DNA from: Humibacillus sp. | GTDB lineage: Bacteria > Actinomycetota > Actinomycetes > Actinomycetales > Dermatophilaceae | Length of the DNA stretch: 40,612 nt | Assembly: GCA_030452985.1 (NCBI GenBank) | Contig: JAKDLG010000001.1 | Span: 1 to 40,612 of the forward strand | Direction of reading: 5' to 3' | In this document: positions 20,341-29,094 of the stretch, one piece after another | Numbering within the stretch: position 1 is the first letter of the stretch | Layout: each line of letters opens with the position of its first letter | Program-made: the position numbers and the translations under genes | Notes under the pieces: generated by a model | Told to the model about the DNA's origin: nothing | The model's input: the letters and a program-made list of their open reading frames with translations, nothing else | Database searches by the model: none

Positions 20341-20408
20341 CAACACACCGAGTACTTCTCATCACACCGAGCAACTTCTCGGTGTGTTGACGGTTGTTCG
20401 GTGTGTTG
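20341..20408. repeat. nested inverted repeats of CACACCGA between guaB and guaB3
   Basis: CAACACACCGA (20341-20351) pairs perfectly with TCGGTGTGTTG (20398-20408). Nested inside, CACACCGAG (20363-20371) pairs with CTCGGTGTG (20378-20386) around a six-base loop. The motif thus occurs four times, two in each orientation. Left and right copies can swap partners. This may terminate guaB transcription or be a multi-site operator for guaB3. No T-run follows either stem. Confidence 0.7.
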
Positions 20409-20455
20409 CGTTCGAGGCTGGTGGTACGGCGGATCTGGTTCGAGGCCCCACTGGG

Positions 20456-20468
20456 TAGGATCCAGCGG
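20456..20468 (+). promoter_or_regulatory. putative leaderless promoter of guaB3
   Basis: TAGGAT (20456-20461), six bases, then GTG at 20468. AGGA within the hexamer could instead act as a ribosome site seven bases from the GTG, so the two readings cannot be separated by sequence alone. Confidence 0.4.
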
Positions 20469-21580
20469 TGACCGAGATCGAGATTGGCCGAGGCAAGCGC
20501 GGCATGCGCGCCTACTCCTTCGACGACATCGCCGTCGTGCCCTCGCGGCGCACGCGTGACCCGGAGGAGGTCAGCGTGTCGTGGCAGATCGACGCCTACC
20601 ACTTCGACACCCCGGTGCTGGCCGCCCCGATGGACTCGGTCGTCTCACCCGACTCGGCGATCGCGCTCGGCAAGCTCGGCGCCTTGGCCGTGCTCGACCT
20701 CGAAGGCCTCTGGACCCGCTACGACGACCCCACCCCGCAGCTCGCCGAGATCGTCGGGCTCGACCCCGCAGTGGCGACGACACGGATGCAGCAGATCTAC
20801 GCCGAGCCGATCAAGCCCGAGCTGATCACCGAACGGCTGCGCCAGCTGCGCGAGGCCGGCGTGACGGTGGCCGCCGCACTCTCACCGCAGCGCACCCAGC
20901 AGCACTGGAAGACCGTCGTGGATGCCGGTGTCGACCTGTTCGTCATCCGGGGCACGACCGTCTCGGCCGAGCACGTGTCAGGGCGGGCCGAGCCCCTCAA
21001 CCTCAAGCGCTTCATCTACGAGCTCGACGTGCCCGTCATCGTCGGAGGCGCGGCCTCCTACACGGCGGGGGTGCACCTGATGCGCACCGGCGCCGCCGGA
21101 GTGCTCGTCGGGTTCGGTGGGGGAGCAGCCCACACGACGCGCAAGACCCTCGGCATCCACGCCCCGATGGCTTCGGCCGTCGCCGACGTGGCCGCGGCCC
21201 GCCGCGACTACCTCGACGAGTCGGGCGGCCGTTACGTGCACGTCATCGCCGACGGCGGGGTGGGCACCTCGGGTGACATCGTCAAGGCGATCGCCTGTGG
21301 AGCGGATGCCGTCATGCTCGGTGCGGCGCTCGCCCGCGCCAGTGACGCTCCGGGTGTCGGCTACCACTGGGGCTCCGAGGCGCACCACCCCGAGCTGCCG
21401 CGTGGGGTGCGGATGGAGCTCGGCAGCCGGGGCTCGCTCGAGGAGATCCTCTACGGCCCGGGGCGTCTGGCCGATGGCACGACGAACATCATCGGTGCGC
21501 TGCGCCGGGCGATGGCCACGACCGGCTACTCGGACGTCAAGGAGTTCCAGCGGGTCGAGGTCGTCGTCTCGCCCTACTGA
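20468..21580 (+). CDS. guaB3: GuaB3-family IMP dehydrogenase-like protein lacking the catalytic cysteine
   Basis: A 370-residue paralogue of IMP dehydrogenase. It begins with the GuaB3-type EIGRGKRGMRAYSFDDIAVVP and has no CBS domains. The barrel motifs IADGGVGTSGDIVKAIACGADAVMLG are intact. The catalytic loop reads VGFGGGAAHTTR where GuaB has [12 protein letters not shown], so the essential Cys aligns with His222. It ends GYSDVKEFQRVEVVV. Without the thiol the classical covalent E-XMP* chemistry is not possible, so it either does something else or is regulatory. I believe this loop is shared by other actinobacterial GuaB3 proteins. It lies downstream of guaB as in mycobacteria. Confidence 0.93.
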   Translation: MTEIEIGRGKRGMRAYSFDDIAVVPSRRTRDPEEVSVSWQIDAYHFDTPVLAAPMDSVVSPDSAIALGKLGALAVLDLEGLWTRYDDPTPQLAEIVGLDPAVATTRMQQIYAEPIKPELITERLRQLREAGVTVAAALSPQRTQQHWKTVVDAGVDLFVIRGTTVSAEHVSGRAEPLNLKRFIYELDVPVIVGGAASYTAGVHLMRTGAAGVLVGFGGGAAHTTRKTLGIHAPMASAVADVAAARRDYLDESGGRYVHVIADGGVGTSGDIVKAIACGADAVMLGAALARASDAPGVGYHWGSEAHHPELPRGVRMELGSRGSLEEILYGPGRLADGTTNIIGALRRAMATTGYSDVKEFQRVEVVVSPY

Positions 21581-21593
21581 CAGAATGGGCCAA

Positions 21594-24500
21594 GTGACCT
21601 CGACCCCCAGTGCCCCCACCCGGGTCGCGGTGCTCGGCCCGGTGCTGGTCGAAGGGCGTGCCGGTTCTCTCGTGGAACCGGCCGGAACGCTGGGCAAGAG
21701 CCTCCTTGTGGCGCTCGTGCTGGCGAGGGACGGCGCCTTGTCTGCGGCCGAGCTGATCGACGAGCTGTGGGGAGAACAGCCGCCACGGCAGGGCAAGGCG
21801 GCGCTGCAGACGCTCGTGTCGCGGGTCCGGGCCGAGAGCGCCCCTGGCCTGCTCGTCTCTGCGCACGGTGGCTACGCGCTGGCGACGGGAACAGCTGGCA
21901 CCGACCTCGCGGAGGCCGTCAGGCTACGCGATGCAGCGCGAGCATCCCTTGCCGCGGGCGACCACGCCGCCGCCGACCGACAGGCGAGCGCGGCCCTGGC
22001 GCTCTGGCGGGCCGAACCCGGCGTCGAGATCGCCGAGGCGCCCGCGGCCGAGCTCTCCGCCAGGGCCGCCGCCCTCCGGTTCGAGCTGCGGCGCATCCGG
22101 GTGCAGAGCCGTCTCGAGGTGGGCCAGTCGGCAGAGGAGATCGGCGAGCTGGAGGCGCTGACCGCCGCGGCACCGCTCGACGAAGAGCTGCAGCTGCTGC
22201 TCATGCGCGCCCTCGTGGCCGGCGGACGTAGGAACGACGCGCTGGCGGCCTTCGCGCGCCTCCGCAGCGCTCTGCGAGACCAGTTCGGCACCTCTCCTTC
22301 GGCACCGCTGCTGCGCTTCCACGCCGAGCTGCTGCGAGATGACGGCACCCCGGCCCCCGGCCGGCAGACCAACCGGGTGCGCATCGGGCTGCGTGAGGCG
22401 CCCAACCGGCTGCTGGGCCGCGAGCGCGACCTCGCGGCGCTGGAACAGCTCCTGCGAGACTCGCGACTGGCCACCATCCTCGGGCCGGGCGGCCTCGGCA
22501 AGACCCGGCTGGCGCAAGAGCTCGCGCACCGCGCCGCCGAGCCTGCGGTCGTCTTCCTGGAGCTGGCAGGCGTGCGCTCCGGCGACGACGTCGTGCTCGC
22601 GCTCGGCTCGACCCTCGGCATCCGCGAGGTCAGCAGCGCCACCCTGAAGCTCAACGACCCCGGGGTTCGGCTCGACCTGCGCGAGCGCATCCTGTCGGTG
22701 CTCGGCGAGCACCCGACGCTGCTGATCGTCGACAACTGCGAGCACATCGTGGATGCCGCTGCCGCCTGGATCGCCGACATCCTGGCCGAGACCACGAGGG
22801 TCCGCATCCTCGCCACCAGCAGGTCGCCGCTCGCGATCAGCGGAGAGAGCGTCTACCCGCTCGACTCCCTCGCCAGCAGCGAGGGTGACGCCGGGCGAGG
22901 CCCAGCCGTGACGCTGTTCATGGAACGGGCGCTGGCCGCCAGACCGGGGCTGATGTTGCCGGAAGACACCATCAAGCGGCTCTGCACGAGGCTCGACGGG
23001 CTCCCGCTGGCGATCGAGCTGGCTGCCGCCCGCGTGCGATCGATGGCGGTCGAGGAGATCGAACGCCGGCTGAACAACTGCTTCGCGCTGCTCACGGGTG
23101 GCGAGCGCACGGCCCCGGAACGCCACCGCACCCTGATGGCCGTCATCGACTGGAGCTGGAACCTGCTGGGCGATGACGGACGCGCGCTCCTGCCCCGGCT
23201 ATCGCTGTTTCCTGACGGCTTCGACGCAGATGCAGCCCAGGCCGTCGGCGCTGACGTGGCAGGCAACGACACCACCGACGCGCTCGAAGGACTCGTCAAC
23301 CAGTCACTCGTCTCGGCCTCCGAGCACCCGACCACCGGTGTGATGCGCTACCGGATGCTGGCGACCGTGCGGGAGTTCGGTGAGCTGCAGCTGGCGAGCT
23401 CGGGTGAGGAACCACAGGTGCGAACCGCGATGTTCACCTGGGCGCAGCGCTTCGCCGCCACCTTGGCGCCGGAGCTCAACGGGCGGGACCAGGTGGCGGC
23501 CTTCCACCGTGTCGGGATCGAGCAGGACAACCTGGTCACTGTGCTTCGTGCAGCCATCGGCCTGGGCGATGCGCCGGTGGTGCTGGCGGTGTACGCGATG
23601 CTCGGTGACTACTGGATGATGCGTGGATCACACTCCGACGTATCGGCGTTCAGCGCCTCGGTGCTGCACGCGACACGGCGCCATGTCCCGGATGCCGCCC
23701 ACCTCGACGCCGCGATCGCGGCGTACTGCCTGATCGCCGTCTCGGGCCTCTCGGGAGACCGCCGCACCATGCTCCTGGGCTTGGGAAGACTGCGCACGGT
23801 CAAGCGACTCGGGCCCGCGAGCGACGCGCGTATCGAGATGCTGTCGCGTCTCGTGCTCGCGTCGATCGACCTGAGCACGGTCGAGCCACTGCTCAACAAC
23901 TTCCGGTCGTCACCCGATGAGGCCGTCGCCTCGATCGCCTTGTTGCTCAGCGGCCAGCTCGCCGAGAACGCGGGCGACATCCAGCGGGCCCTGACCGAGG
24001 TGCGCAGGTCGTACGAGCTGGCCACGCAGACGCAGAACGTATGGTGTCTGGCCACCGCTGCACAGTCGCTGGCGAGCCTCTACAGCCAGTCGGGGGAGGC
24101 AGAGCCGGCCCTCGTCTGGGCCCGTCGGTCCGAACGGGCCCTCGTCGAGCTGCAGGCCAGCGCGGATCTGCAGCAGCTGAGCTGGCTGATCGCCATCAAC
24201 GAGATCTCTCTCGGAGAGACCAGCCGCGCCCGGGACGTCTTCACCGCCTTCATCTCGGACGACGCAGCACCGTCGGGCCCGCAGTTTGCCGATCTACGGG
24301 CCATCGGCCTGACCGGCCTGGCCGAGATCGAGCTGATGGACGGGCATACCGCCGAGGGACTCGCGCTCTACCGCAGTGCATCCGAGACCTTCCGGTCGGT
24401 CAGCGCCCGCATGGCGGCGTGGTTCGCGGTGATCACCAGCGGCGCCATCAGTGCGCACGTCGCGGCAGGAGGCCCGGACGAGGCCTGGGTGGAGAGAACA

Positions 24501-24860
24501 GCTCGTCAGCTTCGTACGAGGCTGCTGGTCACCCAGCGAGTGCAGACCGGCTTCGTGGACCAGCCGGTGGCCGGAACCGCTGCCCTCGGCGTCTCCGTCT
24601 GGCTCACCTCGCCTGGGTGCACGGTGGGCTCCCCGGCGATGCTCGACGTGGGCCTGCAGCTGCTGGCGATCGCCGAGAAGCTCGGCAGCAGGCAGGACTT
24701 TCCGTCCCTGAACCTCGCCCGCCATGTGTCGGCCGCGACTGCCGACCACGGGTCGGCCGCGGTCGAGGACGCACGCGACTCCGTTGCGGCGCTGAGTCCC
24801 GTCGAGGCCTTCGGCCTGGCGTGTGACCTGCTGAGGCATCCCGAGCTGCGCGCCCGATGA
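21594..24860 (+). CDS. AfsR/SARP-like regulator: wHTH-BTAD, NB-ARC ATPase and TPR-like region
   Basis: A large (1088-residue) STAND-type transcription regulator. Residues 1-95 are an OmpR-like winged helix (LSAAELIDELWGEQPPRQGKAALQTLVSRVR). About 95-245 is a bacterial transcriptional activation domain ending FGTSPSAPLLRFHAELL. About 270-560 is an NTPase with Walker A GPGGLGKTR (around 296-304), Walker B-like LLIVDNCEHI and sensor-like ATSRSPLA. The remaining 500 residues are helical and TPR-like. Such proteins switch on specialised-metabolism or transport genes. It faces the drrAB-like genes tail to tail, 25 bases apart. The start is GTG 21594, seven bases after CAGAAT; the in-frame ATG 21585 is an alternative. 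Confidence 0.88.
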   Translation: MTSTPSAPTRVAVLGPVLVEGRAGSLVEPAGTLGKSLLVALVLARDGALSAAELIDELWGEQPPRQGKAALQTLVSRVRAESAPGLLVSAHGGYALATGTAGTDLAEAVRLRDAARASLAAGDHAAADRQASAALALWRAEPGVEIAEAPAAELSARAAALRFELRRIRVQSRLEVGQSAEEIGELEALTAAAPLDEELQLLLMRALVAGGRRNDALAAFARLRSALRDQFGTSPSAPLLRFHAELLRDDGTPAPGRQTNRVRIGLREAPNRLLGRERDLAALEQLLRDSRLATILGPGGLGKTRLAQELAHRAAEPAVVFLELAGVRSGDDVVLALGSTLGIREVSSATLKLNDPGVRLDLRERILSVLGEHPTLLIVDNCEHIVDAAAAWIADILAETTRVRILATSRSPLAISGESVYPLDSLASSEGDAGRGPAVTLFMERALAARPGLMLPEDTIKRLCTRLDGLPLAIELAAARVRSMAVEEIERRLNNCFALLTGGERTAPERHRTLMAVIDWSWNLLGDDGRALLPRLSLFPDGFDADAAQAVGADVAGNDTTDALEGLVNQSLVSASEHPTTGVMRYRMLATVREFGELQLASSGEEPQVRTAMFTWAQRFAATLAPELNGRDQVAAFHRVGIEQDNLVTVLRAAIGLGDAPVVLAVYAMLGDYWMMRGSHSDVSAFSASVLHATRRHVPDAAHLDAAIAAYCLIAVSGLSGDRRTMLLGLGRLRTVKRLGPASDARIEMLSRLVLASIDLSTVEPLLNNFRSSPDEAVASIALLLSGQLAENAGDIQRALTEVRRSYELATQTQNVWCLATAAQSLASLYSQSGEAEPALVWARRSERALVELQASADLQQLSWLIAINEISLGETSRARDVFTAFISDDAAPSGPQFADLRAIGLTGLAEIELMDGHTAEGLALYRSASETFRSVSARMAAWFAVITSGAISAHVAAGGPDEAWVERTARQLRTRLLVTQRVQTGFVDQPVAGTAALGVSVWLTSPGCTVGSPAMLDVGLQLLAIAEKLGSRQDFPSLNLARHVSAATADHGSAAVEDARDSVAALSPVEAFGLACDLLRHPELRAR

Positions 24861-24885
24861 CGAAGCAGCGCGCCGTCGAGGGCGA

Positions 24886-25719
24886 TCACGCCTTGCGCAT
24901 GTAGGCCCGCACCGTGAGCGGGGCGAAGACGGCGACAATGACTGCTGCGCCGACCAGAGCGAGGAAGAAGTCGCTTCCGATCGTTCCGCTGCCGGTCAGG
25001 TCACGCACCGCGGTGATGAGATGGGACACGGGGTTGGCGTTGACGAACCCCTGGAGCCAACCCGGCATGGTGTCGACCGGCACGAAGGCGTTGGAGAGGA
25101 ACGTGAGAGGGAACAGCACGAGAAACGAGATCCCCTGCACACTCGAAGCACTGCGCGCGATGACGCCGAAGAAGGCGAAGACCCAGCTGATCGCCCAGGC
25201 ACAGACGATCACCAGCAGGCCGGCGATGATGACCGCACCGAGCCCGCCGGCCGGGCGCCAGCCCAGGACGAAGCCCATGACGAAGGTGATCGTCGTGGCG
25301 ATCAGGTAGCTGACAGTGTCAGCGAGCAGCGCTCCGGACAGGGGCGCGATGCGGGCGATGGGCATCGACTTGAAGCGGTCGAACACGCCCTTGTCCATGT
25401 CTTCGCGCAGCTGCACGCCGGTGACCACGGAGGTCGTGATGACCGTCTGCGCGAGGATGCCAGGAATGATGATCGGCAGGTAGTTCGAGACGTTGCCGGC
25501 GATGGCACCGCCGAAGATGTAGGTGAACATCAAGGTGAAGATGACCGGCTGAAGGGTCACGTCGATCAGCTGCTCGGGCGTCCGCTTGATCTTCAGCAGG
25601 CCGCGATAGGCCATCGTGAAGGAGTTGCGCACGGTCTGTTCGAGGCTGACGTGGTTGCGTGGCTGCCGGGCGGCGCCGGGGACGATGTCGGGAACGGCGG
25701 GTGTGATGGTCGTGGTCAT
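24886..25719 (-). CDS. ABC-2 type transport permease, DrrB-like
   Basis: Membrane half of a two-gene exporter. The 277-residue protein has about six hydrophobic segments. Typical ABC-2/DrrB stretches include LIDVTLQPVIFTLMFTYIFGG, QLREDMDKGVFDRFKSMPIA (coupling-helix region), and FLSNAFVPVDTMPGWLQGFV near the end. It overlaps the ATPase gene by four bases. The substrate is unknown; in DrrAB, drugs such as anthracyclines are exported, and other members move lipids or glycans. Confidence 0.9.
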   Translation of the reverse strand: MTTTITPAVPDIVPGAARQPRNHVSLEQTVRNSFTMAYRGLLKIKRTPEQLIDVTLQPVIFTLMFTYIFGGAIAGNVSNYLPIIIPGILAQTVITTSVVTGVQLREDMDKGVFDRFKSMPIARIAPLSGALLADTVSYLIATTITFVMGFVLGWRPAGGLGAVIIAGLLVIVCAWAISWVFAFFGVIARSASSVQGISFLVLFPLTFLSNAFVPVDTMPGWLQGFVNANPVSHLITAVRDLTGSGTIGSDFFLALVGAAVIVAVFAPLTVRAYMRKA

Positions 25720-26711
25720 GCGCTGACCCTTTCTGGCTCTGAAGCGTCACGCGCTTCGGTGGTCTCGGCGACGCCATGACCGGTGAGGGTCAGGAACGCC
25801 TCGTCGAGGGTGGGCTTCTGCACCGACATCTCGGTGAGGCGGATACCGGCCTCGCGCAAGGTGATGAACAGGTCGGTGACCGCGTCGGGGTTGGTCATCG
25901 GCGCGGTGACGCGGCCGGGTTCGGAGGTGGTGGCCTCGACGCCCAGAACGCTGGCGATCGCACGCCTGGTGTCTTCGACGTCCGCCGGGTCGCTGAGCCG
26001 CAGCTGCAGTGAGGACTCGCCCACCGACGCCTTCAGCTCGTTGGAGGTGCCCTCGGCGACGACCTTGCCGCTGTCGATCACGGCGATCCGGTCGGCGAGC
26101 TGGTCGGCCTCATCGAGGTACTGCGTGGTGAGCAGCACGGTCGACCCGGTGGCGACCAGCCGACGGATGGTGTCGTACATCTGGGCGCGGGTCCTGGGGT
26201 CGAGGCCCGTGGTGGGCTCGTCCAGAAAGATCAACGGGGGTTGGGCGATGAGGCTGGCCGCGAGGTCGAGCCGGCGGCGCATCCCACCGGAGAACTTGCT
26301 GATCGGCCTGGTGGCGGCCTCCGTCAGAGCGAACTCCTCGAGCAGCTCCGCGCTCTTGCGCTTCGCCTCGGCCCGGCCGAGGCCGAGCAGACGACCGAAG
26401 ATCACCAGGTTCTCGGTGGCGCTGAGCCGCTCGTCGACCGAGGCGAACTGGGCCGTGACGCCGATGAGCTGGCGCACCACCTGGGCCTCCTTCTGCACGT
26501 CATGGCCGAAGATCGTCGCGCTGCCCGCGTCGGGGCGCAGGAGGGTGGCGAGCATGCTGATGGTGGTGGTCTTGCCCGCCCCGTTCGGGCCGAGCACCCC
26601 GTAGATGGTTCCGGTGCGAACGCTGAGGTCGACACCGTCGACGGCGCGGCTGGCGCCGAAGGTCTTGACGAGCCCGTGGGCCTCGACGGCCCAGTCTGTG
26701 TCTCTCGACAT
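25716..26711 (-). CDS. ABC transporter ATP-binding protein, DrrA-like
   Basis: The ATPase partner of the downstream permease. The 331-residue protein has Walker A GPNGAGKT at 41-48 (Lys47), a Q-loop near AQFASVDERLSATENL, signature FSGGMRRRLDLA at 140-151, Walker B LIFLDE at 160-165 with the catalytic Glu165, and the DrrA-type C-terminal extension after residue 230. All catalytic residues are present. A good AAGGA ribosome site precedes the ATG. Transcription starts in the 240-base gap shared with the divergent acyltransferase gene. Confidence 0.93.
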   Translation of the reverse strand: MSRDTDWAVEAHGLVKTFGASRAVDGVDLSVRTGTIYGVLGPNGAGKTTTISMLATLLRPDAGSATIFGHDVQKEAQVVRQLIGVTAQFASVDERLSATENLVIFGRLLGLGRAEAKRKSAELLEEFALTEAATRPISKFSGGMRRRLDLAASLIAQPPLIFLDEPTTGLDPRTRAQMYDTIRRLVATGSTVLLTTQYLDEADQLADRIAVIDSGKVVAEGTSNELKASVGESSLQLRLSDPADVEDTRRAIASVLGVEATTSEPGRVTAPMTNPDAVTDLFITLREAGIRLTEMSVQKPTLDEAFLTLTGHGVAETTEARDASEPERVSA

Positions 26712-26951
26712 GGCGTGTCCTTTCTGTGGAAGCTCTGGTCGGTCTCAACTGTGCGACCAGCTGCTTGCACCGCACTCACAACCGCTTACAGCGCGCTGAC
26801 GCGCCTGTCGACGTCGTCGCAGACCCAGGCGTCGATCTACCCTTTGCGATCGTGGCGCGAAGCAGTCCTGTGGCTGGTTCCGGCGTGATCCTCGGCTGCC
26901 CAGGTGCGTTACCCTTTTCGGGCCAGGGAACTGAAGAGCGAACGGGTTCAG
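26712..26951. promoter_or_regulatory. divergent promoter region of drrAB-like and acyltransferase genes
   Basis: About 240 bases with no gene. CTGGTCG (26735-26741), 12 bases, and CGACCAG (26754-26760) form an inverted repeat 24 bases upstream of the drrA-like ATG, in the right place for a repressor or activator site. TACCCT (26910-26915) is a possible -10 for the acyltransferase. No clear -35 elements were found. Confidence 0.45.
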
Positions 26952-29084
26952 GTGTCACTTCACGAGCAGACAGACTCACGGGTCGTGAGTCGCCACCGGC
27001 GCGAGCCCGACCGCTCGGGCCGGGTCCCGGTCGCACCGAGGCGGGACATCCAGGCGTTGCGGGCCATCGCCGTCGGGATCGTGGTGGTCTACCACGTCTG
27101 GCCGAACCGTCTCACCGGCGGCTACGTGGGAGTCGACGTCTTCTTCGTCATCTCCGGGTTCCTGATCACCCTGCACCTGCTCCAACGACCGATCAAGGGG
27201 CCTGCCGACCTGCTGGCCTTCTGGGCGCGGAGGGTCCGTCGCCTCATCCCGGCCGCGACCGTCGTGCTCGTCGCCACCGTCGTCGCCACGCTGATCTGGC
27301 TCCCAGCCACCGTTCACGCTCGGATTGCGCAGGAGGCGATCGCCTCCAGCCTCTACGTCGAGAACTGGATGCTTGCTGTCACATCGACGGACTACCTGGC
27401 CACCGACCAGCTGCACTCGGCGACCCAGCACTACTGGTCGCTCTCGGTCGAGGAGCAGTTCTACATCCTCTGGCCGGTGCTGCTCGGGCTGACCTATGTG
27501 GCGACGCGTCGGGTCCGAGCCCGGCGTGCGAACCGCCCCGCCGGCGCGACGACGGGGCTCGTGCTGCCGACGCTCGTGCTGGGCGCCATCACTGCTGCGT
27601 CCCTCGCCTGGTCCGTCTACTACACCGAGGCCGACGCGGCGAGCGCGTACTTCGTGACACCCACGAGGCTCTGGGAACTCGGTGTCGGCGCTCTCCTTGC
27701 CGTGGCGGTCCGTGCCGGATTCGCCGCCCGCTCCACGGCGGTGCGCTCGATCCTCGTCTGGTGCGGCTTGGCCGCCATCCTCTACGCTGCCGTCCTGTTC
27801 ACGGGAGAGACGCCCTTCCCGGGCACGGCCGCCCTCGTCCCGACCCTGGGGGCTGCGGCCGTTCTCGCCGCCGACTCCGACGATCTGTCGCGCGGCCCGC
27901 GTCGGCTCTGGTCCGTTCGTCCGGTGCAATGGCTCGGTGACGTCTCGTACTCCGTGTACCTCTGGCACTGGCCCGCGATCGTCATCGCCCCGTTCGTGGT
28001 GGGCGCCGACCTGCATCTGGGGCAGAAGCTCGCGCTGATCGGTCTGGTGCTCGTGCTGGCGGCGGGTTCGAAGCGGTGGGTGGAGGACGCGATGCGCTTC
28101 ACTCCTCGGCTGGCGCGGAGCACCGGGCGGTCCTTCCTTCTGCTCCTCGGGTGCCTCGCCGTCACTGGAACGGTCGCCGGTCTCGCCCTCTGGCAGACCG
28201 CTCGAGCCACCGCTGTCGACGAGGGTCGGGTCGTCGACACCTCGGCCGCTTGCGTGGGTGTCGACGCGCAGCGCTCGTCCACGTGCGCTGGACGTGACCT
28301 CGGGCTGATCATGTCCCCGATCAGCGCTGCGGAGGACAAGCCGGACGTCTACGCCGACGACTGCTGGAACAAGCGCCCCTTCACGAGGCGCAAGACCTGT
28401 ACCTACGGCAAGGCCTCTGCGTCCGTCAGGGTGGCGCTGTACGGGAACTCTCACGCGGGGCAGTGGCATCCGCCGATCAACCAGACCGTCGACAAGCAGG
28501 GTTGGCGTCTCGACACCTATCTGGCCAGTGAGTGCTACTCCGTCGACGTCCCGGTCGAGTTCAGCACGGCTGAACTCGAGAAGAACTGCACGGCATGGAA
28601 CACGTGGGCGCGCGGTCGCATCACGGCGGGAAACTACGACCTCGTCGTCATGTCGGACCGCACGTTCCAGCCGCTGGCCGGGGTGGCGAAAGGTGAGAAG
28701 CAGTCGGTCGCGCAGGCGTCCTACCGTCGAGTCCTCAAGGAGATCGTCGCGTCCGGCGCGAAGGTCGTCGTGGTGCGAGACACGCCCGCCGCCACGGGGA
28801 GCGTGCCGGACTGTGTGGCGGAGCACCCGGATGACCTCAGCCGCTGTGTGACTCCGCTCGCCAAGGGCCTCGAGCCCGACCCGCTCACTGCCGCAGCGAA
28901 GACCCTCCCCGGCGCCGGCGTGAGCGTCCTCGACATGACCGGCCTGCTGTGCCGCACGAGGTCCTGCCCGGCGGTGGTGGGAGGACTGATCACCTACTTC
29001 GACCATGGCCACATGACCAAGACCTTCTCCTCGACGCTCTACCCGGAGGTCTCGGCCGCCCTACGGAAGGCTCTCACGCCGTAG
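26952..29084 (+). CDS. OafA/YrhL-type membrane O-acyltransferase with C-terminal SGNH domain
   Basis: Predicted to transfer acyl groups to a surface glycan or lipid. After a short basic N-terminus come about ten transmembrane segments of the acyltransferase-3 family: RRDIQALRAIAVGIVVVYHVWP carries the catalytic His, followed by GGYVGVDVFFVISGFLITL and YWSLSVEEQFYILWP. The C-terminal third is extracytoplasmic and SGNH-like: VALYGNSHAGQWHP is block I and YFDHGHMTKTFS supplies the late Asp/His pair. The acceptor is unknown. GTG 26952 gives 710 residues. Starts at 26904 or 26985 are possible, and none has a clear ribosome site. It lies 9 bases before the GMC oxidoreductase gene. Confidence 0.88.
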   Translation: MSLHEQTDSRVVSRHRREPDRSGRVPVAPRRDIQALRAIAVGIVVVYHVWPNRLTGGYVGVDVFFVISGFLITLHLLQRPIKGPADLLAFWARRVRRLIPAATVVLVATVVATLIWLPATVHARIAQEAIASSLYVENWMLAVTSTDYLATDQLHSATQHYWSLSVEEQFYILWPVLLGLTYVATRRVRARRANRPAGATTGLVLPTLVLGAITAASLAWSVYYTEADAASAYFVTPTRLWELGVGALLAVAVRAGFAARSTAVRSILVWCGLAAILYAAVLFTGETPFPGTAALVPTLGAAAVLAADSDDLSRGPRRLWSVRPVQWLGDVSYSVYLWHWPAIVIAPFVVGADLHLGQKLALIGLVLVLAAGSKRWVEDAMRFTPRLARSTGRSFLLLLGCLAVTGTVAGLALWQTARATAVDEGRVVDTSAACVGVDAQRSSTCAGRDLGLIMSPISAAEDKPDVYADDCWNKRPFTRRKTCTYGKASASVRVALYGNSHAGQWHPPINQTVDKQGWRLDTYLASECYSVDVPVEFSTAELEKNCTAWNTWARGRITAGNYDLVVMSDRTFQPLAGVAKGEKQSVAQASYRRVLKEIVASGAKVVVVRDTPAATGSVPDCVAEHPDDLSRCVTPLAKGLEPDPLTAAAKTLPGAGVSVLDMTGLLCRTRSCPAVVGGLITYFDHGHMTKTFSSTLYPEVSAALRKALTP

Positions 29085-29094
29085 GGTGGGCGGG
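29082..29094 (+). promoter_or_regulatory. putative leaderless promoter of the GMC oxidoreductase gene, overlapping the preceding stop codon
   Basis: TAGGGT (29082-29087), six bases, then GTG 29094. The TAG is also the stop codon of the acyltransferase gene. Sequence GGGTGGG could act as a poor ribosome site, so leaderless initiation is inferred, not shown. Confidence 0.4.
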
